DNA from: Prevotella sp.
GTDB taxonomy: Bacteria > Bacteroidota > Bacteroidia > Bacteroidales > Bacteroidaceae
Reading direction: 5' to 3'
Length of the DNA stretch: 64,000 nucleotides
Assembly: GCA_022773825.1 (NCBI GenBank)
Contig: JALFOF010000009.1
Coordinates: 25,811-89,810 of the forward strand
Under the pieces are notes generated by a model. It did no database searches. It worked only from the letters and a program-made list of their open reading frames with translations, and had not been told where the DNA came from. Positions 59,814 through 64,000 of the stretch are shown here, piece by piece. A program made the translations under genes and the position numbers. Position 1 is the stretch's first letter; each line of letters starts with the position of its first letter.

Positions 59814-60719
59814 TTATTTGTCTTTCTTCCCGAACACGGAGAAGTGCACATAGCGTTTCGGGTGCGCCTTGAGGTCAGTCACTAACGAGTCGGCATTGCT
59901 GACAACGTTGTTCAGGTTGTCGTAGAGCGTCCTGTCGCGCATCATCAGTCCCAGCGTGCCCTCGTTGTTGTTTAGTGCCTGTGTCATCTTCTCCACGTTG
60001 TCAAGCGTGTTGTTCACCTTCGCCATGGTGCCGTCAATGTCTATCCTCGCCAGGTTGTCGGTCAGCACCTCGGTGTTGGCGAGCGTGTTGCTGGCGTGCT
60101 GCATCATGCCCGGCAGTGTCTTGTTGACCCCTGCCATCATGGTGTTCAGCTCTGCGGTGGACTGCTTCAGGTTTGCCGACATATCCTCCACGTTGTGCAG
60201 CATATTCGCCAGCGCGGGGTCGGCGAGCAGTGTGTTCAGCGATGTCACTATGCTGTCCAGCTTGGGCAGCATGGCCTGCACCTGCGGCATCATGGCCGCT
60301 ATGCCTGCCATGGCGCTCTCTTCGTTCACTCCCTCTATCACCTCGCCCGGGTTTATGCGCTCACGGGGGTTGTTGGCGAGCAGCAGCGACACCTTCATGT
60401 TGCCCATCAGGTCCGACTCTATTATCGCCTTCGTCCCTGCCGGTATGCGCAGGTTGGGGTCCAGTTCAGCCTCTACGGTGATGTTGCCCGCCTTCTCGTA
60501 GTCGTAGTCTATGGCTGTCACCGTGCCCACCTTATAGCCGTCGGCGTACACTGCCGTTGACTTCGCGAGGCCTTTAGCATCGGGGAACGACATCAAGTAG
60601 GTCTTGGTGGCACTGAACAACGACAACCCTTTGAGGAAATTCATGCCGAAGAACAGTATCACTATGCCGACTATTGCCACGAGGGCAATCTTGACTTCTT
60701 TCGTAAAGAGCTTTTCCAT
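59814..60719 (-). CDS. MlaD/MCE-family protein
   Basis: Periplasmic MCE-domain protein anchored by one N-terminal helix (VKIALVAIVGIVILFFGMNFLKG), probably part of a lipid-transport complex. The MCE domain (about 38-115) has the usual YKVGTVTAIDYD and GTKAIIESDLMGNMKVSLL; the rest (about 150-300) is long, helical and repetitive, with regularly spaced hydrophobics (NTLANTEVLTDNLARI). It sits between the amidase and dnaA. The ABC partners are not in the window. Confidence 0.9.
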   Translation of the reverse strand: MEKLFTKEVKIALVAIVGIVILFFGMNFLKGLSLFSATKTYLMSFPDAKGLAKSTAVYADGYKVGTVTAIDYDYEKAGNITVEAELDPNLRIPAGTKAIIESDLMGNMKVSLLLANNPRERINPGEVIEGVNEESAMAGIAAMMPQVQAMLPKLDSIVTSLNTLLADPALANMLHNVEDMSANLKQSTAELNTMMAGVNKTLPGMMQHASNTLANTEVLTDNLARIDIDGTMAKVNNTLDNVEKMTQALNNNEGTLGLMMRDRTLYDNLNNVVSNADSLVTDLKAHPKRYVHFSVFGKKDK

Positions 60720-60767
60720 TGTGTTGCTTGTTTTGTATAAGTGGTTTTCCGTATTGGTGTCAAGTCG

Positions 60768-61988
60768 TCATCTGTTGGCCTTGAACTCTCTTATCGCCTC
60801 GTTGACGTTCGTCTTCTCACCGTTTTTGAAGGCTATTATGAAGCATCCGGGGAATTTCTCCGCCAGCGTCTTCCTCAGCCTGTATATCTCGTTGTAGTCG
60901 GTTGAGGCTCCTATGGTGTATTTCACCATACCCCCCTCCTTGTAGTACTGTGCCTCTTTCTCGCCTTTCAGTCGTGTGTCGGTAGCCTTCAGCACCCTTT
61001 CTGCCACGAATACCTGCACCTTGAACACGGGCTTTCCGCCGTCCGTCGCGCCCTCTTCCCTTGCCTCGGGCTTGTCTTGCGCCACCTCTTTCGGTGCTGG
61101 CTCGCTGACCTGTCTCTGCTGTTCCTCCTTACTCTCCGCCGCCCTTGTCTGCTGACGGTCGGGAATTATGGATGGTATCTCTGGCCGTGTTACCTCTTCT
61201 GCCTTGAAAGGTGTCCTCACGCTGTTGTCAAACTTGGCGCGGTATGCCATGAATGCCTGGCAGATGCCGCGGGCGATGTTGTCCACCTGCGCGTTGTCGT
61301 TAAGCAACCGCTCCTCGGCAGGCGTTGATATGAAGCCTAATTCTATGAGGCAGCTCGGCATGGAGGTCTCCCTAAGCACGAGGAAGCCAGCCTGTTTCAC
61401 ACCCTTGTCGGGGCGCGTCGCCACGCTGCACACGTTGCGCTGCACCAGTTTCGCCATCTCCACCGAGCGCTGCATGTTGTTGTCCTGCATCAGTTCGAAG
61501 ATGATGTAGCTCTCCGCGGAGTTAGGGTCGAAGCCCTGATAGCGTTCCTTGTAGTCTTTCTCCACGAGTATCACGCTGTTCTCCCGCTTTGCCACGTCGA
61601 AGTTGTCTGCCGCCCGGTGCATTCCCAGCGTGTATGTCTCCATTCCCCTTGCCGCGTGGCGCGAGGGCAGGGAGTTGGTGTGTATGCTGACAAAGAGGTC
61701 TGCCTTCGCCTTGTTGGCTATGTCCGCACGTCCGTGCAGAGGCACGAAGACGTCGCTCTTGCGGGTGTATATCACGTTCACGTCGGGGCAGTTGGCCTCC
61801 ACGTGGCGTCCGAATGCCAGTGCCGTGCGCAGGTTGATGTCCTTTTCCTTTGAGAATGTCCCTACCGCCCCTGCGTCGCGCCCGCCGTGACCAGCGTCAA
61901 TGACGAGCGTAAAGCGCTTTGCGGAAGCCGTCATGGCAACCGCATTGAGTATTAGGGTGATAAGTATGGCAATCCATTTCTTTCGCAT
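60768..61988 (-). CDS. N-acetylmuramoyl-L-alanine amidase with SPOR-like C-terminus
   Basis: Amidase_3 zinc enzyme that cuts the glycan-peptide bond during cell separation. Signal peptide MRKKWIAILITLILNAVAMTASA; VIDAGHGGRDAGAVG carries the first zinc ligand, ANKAKADLFVSIHTNSLPSR the second, and SCLIELGFIST the catalytic Glu. A Pro/Glu/Gln linker (about 255-315) leads to a C-terminal domain (FKVQVFVAER...LRKTLAEKFPGCFIIAFKNGE) resembling SPOR, which would recruit it to septal denuded glycan. ATG 61988 is chosen because the longer frame starts inside the promoter box. Confidence 0.92.
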   Translation of the reverse strand: MRKKWIAILITLILNAVAMTASAKRFTLVIDAGHGGRDAGAVGTFSKEKDINLRTALAFGRHVEANCPDVNVIYTRKSDVFVPLHGRADIANKAKADLFVSIHTNSLPSRHAARGMETYTLGMHRAADNFDVAKRENSVILVEKDYKERYQGFDPNSAESYIIFELMQDNNMQRSVEMAKLVQRNVCSVATRPDKGVKQAGFLVLRETSMPSCLIELGFISTPAEERLLNDNAQVDNIARGICQAFMAYRAKFDNSVRTPFKAEEVTRPEIPSIIPDRQQTRAAESKEEQQRQVSEPAPKEVAQDKPEAREEGATDGGKPVFKVQVFVAERVLKATDTRLKGEKEAQYYKEGGMVKYTIGASTDYNEIYRLRKTLAEKFPGCFIIAFKNGEKTNVNEAIREFKANR

Positions 61989-62009
61989 ATATCTCGGAGA
62001 AACCACCTG

Positions 62010-62040
62010 CAAAGTTAATAAAAGTTTCTATATATCACAA
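62010..62040 (-). promoter_or_regulatory. Promoter of the amidase gene
   Basis: TAACTTTG (62010-62017) with TTG at 62038-62040, 20 bp apart. It fixes the start codon at 61988, since the in-frame ATG at 62012 lies within it. Confidence 0.8.
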
Positions 62041-62171
62041 GAGTTTTATGTTTTTGTAACACAAAAAACTTTCCGCCTCTATCCTTATCCTCCTGCGTAC
62101 GTTAACCATGCGCCGCGCAGTGTGCTAATATAAAAGTACCACGCGCGTGTGCGTGCGTATGCCCTGCTTGC

Positions 62172-62278
62172 TCGATAGCTATGACATTGCCTTGTAAAAG
62201 CTATCATATTATATGGCAATCGCTATGCTTTTACGGTGTAATAGCTATGCTTTCACACCGTAATCGCATAGCGATTGC
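62172..62278. repeat. Array G of the 22-bp-period palindromic element (5 units)
   Basis: Units start at 62172 and 62194 (both degenerate), 62216, 62238 and 62260, exactly 22 bp apart. The last (GTAATCGCATAGCGATTGC) is nearly a perfect palindrome made of one forward left half-site and one reverse right half-site. The array lies between the amidase and GT32 genes; nothing else is seen in 62041-62308. Confidence 0.93.
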
Positions 62279-62308
62279 AGTTCGGGTTGGCGGCGGCGTA
62301 CCGCTGAC

Positions 62309-63067
62309 TTAGTCGTTGCGTTGGTGTTTCTTGCTTATTCCCAGCCATTTGCGCAGTTTCTCCCATGGTGTGAGATGCCAGCTGTGGGCGCAGAGGTGTA
62401 TGGCGTAGCTGCGCGGTGTCACCTCGTGCTTGTTGCCGGCGAAGGTCTCTGAGGGGTAGATGTGTATGCGCCCGGGCAGCTGTTGGTCTGTGTCCTTATA
62501 GATGAAGCCGTGCTTCTCTGCTATGCGGGCGTAAATCTGTGGCGAGAGGATGTTGCTCATCAGTGAGCCGTCGGGCTTCACGAAGTGCTGGTCGGCGTAC
62601 CAGTCGAGCACTTCCTTGACGAAGGGGCTGCCCGCCTCCGCACCCATCACGGCGGCTTGTATCTGTATTCCCTCAATGAACACGTCCGCCGTGCGGTGGC
62701 CGTTGGCATCGATGTACTGCATGGTGCCGTACTTCTCCACCTGCGTGGGGTGGTACTCCATGCTGGAGAAGAAAGAGTTGTCGAGGAAACAGTCGAAGTT
62801 CTTCAGCAGCAGCACGTCCGAGTCGAGGTAGATGCCACCCTCGGTGTAGAGGGCGTACATACGTATGTAGTCGGCGGCGAACGCCCATTTGCGCGCGGTG
62901 TATGCCTCCTTGACGTATGGCACGGAGTTGATGTCGAAGTTCTTGGTGCTCCACCGCTTTATGGTGTAGTCGGGGTGCGTCTTCTGCCACGTAGCCATGC
63001 AGCGGCGTATCTTGCGTGGGAACGGCTCATCGCTGAGCCAGCAGTAGTGTATTGTCTTTGGTATCAT
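62309..63067 (-). CDS. GT32-like capsular polysaccharide glycosyltransferase
   Basis: Short GT-A transferase (252 residues) of the GT32 type that adds a sugar to an envelope or capsule glycan. MIPKTIHYCWLSDEPFPRKIRRCMATWQKTHPDY is the typical start; YTEGGIYLDSDVLLLKNF carries the DxD metal motif. The end HSWHLTPWEKLRKWLG is also typical. It stands alone, close to the GT25 gene on the other strand. Confidence 0.92.
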   Translation of the reverse strand: MIPKTIHYCWLSDEPFPRKIRRCMATWQKTHPDYTIKRWSTKNFDINSVPYVKEAYTARKWAFAADYIRMYALYTEGGIYLDSDVLLLKNFDCFLDNSFFSSMEYHPTQVEKYGTMQYIDANGHRTADVFIEGIQIQAAVMGAEAGSPFVKEVLDWYADQHFVKPDGSLMSNILSPQIYARIAEKHGFIYKDTDQQLPGRIHIYPSETFAGNKHEVTPRSYAIHLCAHSWHLTPWEKLRKWLGISKKHQRND

Positions 63068-63089
63068 AATGCTGTATTGTTCTTTTTAA

Positions 63090-63237
63090 CCCTGAAAGGG
63101 TGGCGGGAGGCCCTTTTGTGGAACGTATTCTTCTCTTGGGCGTATGTCGTCCTTACAGGACTCAAATGTAATGTTCGCGCGTTTCGTCCGCCCCCAGGGT
63201 TAAAACCCTGGGCTATGATATTGCGCCCTTACAGGGC
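63090..63237. repeat. CCCTTACAGGG repeat family, locus 2
   Basis: CCCTGAAAGGGTGGCGGGAGG (63090-63110), CCTTACAGG near 63151, the inverted pair CCCAGGG-TTAAAA-CCCTGGG (63193-63212) and then CTATGATAT, TGCGCCCTTACAGGGC to 63237. The CTATGATAT plus CCCTTACAGGG order is shared with 25092-25182. Confidence 0.75.
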
Positions 63238-63323
63238 TTTGCCGTGCGGTTGCCGCCTTGCATACCCCCAAGGACGACGGAGATATTTATGTATGCTATG
63301 TGCTTTGCCGCACGGTTGCCGCC
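63237..63323. repeat. 21-bp direct repeat pair before the GT25 gene
   Basis: CTTTGCCG-NN-CGGTTGCCGCC occurs at 63237-63257 and 63303-63323, differing only in two bases (TG against CA), 66 bp apart. The copies and the segment between them contain no gene I can support. Confidence 0.7.
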
Positions 63324-63434
63324 CTTTGTACGGCGGATGCGGGGCATTGGGGCTGCCAGCGTTGCGGCTTGCAGCGCAAAGTTAGTTAAAAACACCCACC
63401 CACACAAATATTTTGGCTTTTTTTTGCATTGATG

Positions 63435-63465
63435 TTGCGTAATTAGTGGAAAAGATGTAACTTTG
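63435..63465 (+). promoter_or_regulatory. Promoter of the GT25 gene
   Basis: TTG at 63435-63437 and TAACTTTG at 63458-63465, 20 bp apart. The ATG at 63474 is 16 bp from the first -7 base, the same as for holB. Confidence 0.8.
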
Positions 63466-63473
63466 CAAAAACT

Positions 63474-64000
63474 ATGAAAACGATGACAGAAAGCGAACTG
63501 GATACGCAGGTTTTGGTGATACACGTCAGGGGCAACGAGGAGCGGCGGCACTATATGGAGCGGCAGCTTGAGCCTCTGGGCTTGCCTTACGCCTTCATAA
63601 CAGACGGAAATATGGAAGACCTCACGCCCGAGGTGCTCGACCGTTACTTCGCCCCCGGGGGTGGAGAAGACACCATGCACTGCGTGTCGCCGCGCACAAG
63701 CTGCGCTTACAAGCACCTGCTCGCCACGCAGTACATACTGGACCACGGGCTGGAGGGGGCGCTGGTGGTGGAAGACGACCTGCGGCTGAAGCCGGACTTC
63801 AAGCGCGTGTTTGCCAAGAGCGTGGAGGAGATACGCGCGGAGCACAGTGGTGAGCCGCTGATAGCGAACTACGAGGAGAGCAGTCTGATGCTGGTGCCGC
63901 GCAGCCAGCGGCGCAAGGGCAGGGTGCTCTATCGTGCCGGGCGCGACCGTTTCGCTGGTTGTCTGTACGTAAGCCGCAAGGCGGCGGAGGTTATTATGGA
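63474..64000 (+). CDS. GT25-family glycosyltransferase (partial, 3' end outside window)
   Basis: The frame opens with MKTMTESELDTQVLVIHVRGNEERRHYMERQ and runs open to the end of the window (175 codons). VIHVRGNEERRHYM at the start, SCAYKHL and VVEDDLRLKPDF (the acidic metal motif) match the GT25 family, which modifies lipopolysaccharide. The ATG at 63474 is set by the close promoter; ATG 63483 is an alternative. The C-terminus is missing. Confidence 0.85.
   Translation, partial: MKTMTESELDTQVLVIHVRGNEERRHYMERQLEPLGLPYAFITDGNMEDLTPEVLDRYFAPGGGEDTMHCVSPRTSCAYKHLLATQYILDHGLEGALVVEDDLRLKPDFKRVFAKSVEEIRAEHSGEPLIANYEESSLMLVPRSQRRKGRVLYRAGRDRFAGCLYVSRKAAEVIM

Overview
The window looks like a chromosome segment of a Prevotella-like member of the Bacteroidales. 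The evidence is the Bacteroidetes promoter form (TTG, about 20 bp, TAnnTTTG) in front of many genes, a fused MurF-alanine racemase, the gliding/type IX secretion (T9SS) proteins GldH, PorX and PorW/SprE, secreted proteins with T9SS-like C-terminal tails, and a DUF4271 gene beside hemD. There is no rRNA, prophage, transposase or CRISPR array. Two tRNA genes are present, Pro-GGG and Gln-UUG.

Layout. 0-4.3 kb: the end of a radical SAM gene, then a GH105 and a GH2 enzyme for pectin side chains. 4.3-12.2 kb: murF-alr, then a plus-strand run holB-ricT-gldH-porX-tsaE. 12.3-17.2 kb: minus-strand aroA-porW-trxA. 17.4-19.8 kb: tRNA-Pro, and rlpA-cca on the minus strand. 20-25 kb: a stand-alone IMP cyclohydrolase gene and the elongasome genes mreB-mreC-mreD-mrdA, with no rodA behind them. 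25.5-31 kb: tRNA-Gln, and minus-strand rpsO and metK-DUF4271-hemD-rnpA-yidD-tyrS. 31-40.3 kb: a nucleosidase, a small secreted protein, a PL1 pectate lyase with a T9SS tail, asnS, an RGG-repeat pseudouridine synthase and purB. 40.3-41.5 kb: a 1.2 kb region without a convincing gene but rich in inverted repeats. 41.5-47.5 kb: an envelope cluster (large coiled-coil lipoprotein, small lipoprotein, OmpA-like protein, secreted protein with a T9SS-like tail). 47.7-54.2 kb: an MsbA-like ABC exporter, then visibly AT-richer glycan transferase genes. 54.4-62 kb: pdxT, pdxS, a ThiD-AraC fusion, an M23/LysM peptidase, dnaA, an MCE protein and an amidase. 62.3-64 kb: two glycosyltransferases, the last cut by the window edge.

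How the parts fit: several genes serve the envelope (peptidoglycan precursors, elongasome, amidase, M23, RlpA, OmpA, MCE, lipid/glycan export). GldH, PorX and PorW support T9SS, and at least two genes in the window encode likely T9SS cargo. GH105, GH2 and PL1 point to pectin use.

The most unusual signal is a dispersed intergenic element at seven places, 6 to 12 kb apart. Each locus carries 2-5 imperfectly palindromic 19-bp sites (such as GTAATCGCTATGCTTTTAC) at an exact 22-bp period. Seen more closely, 8-bp half-sites alternate in direction every 11 bp, which would place all of them on one face of the helix. I know of no described system with this structure. A second strong lead is the ThiD-AraC fusion beside pdxST, whose kinase-like domain has Gly where the family's catalytic Cys is expected; it could be a vitamin-sensing regulator.
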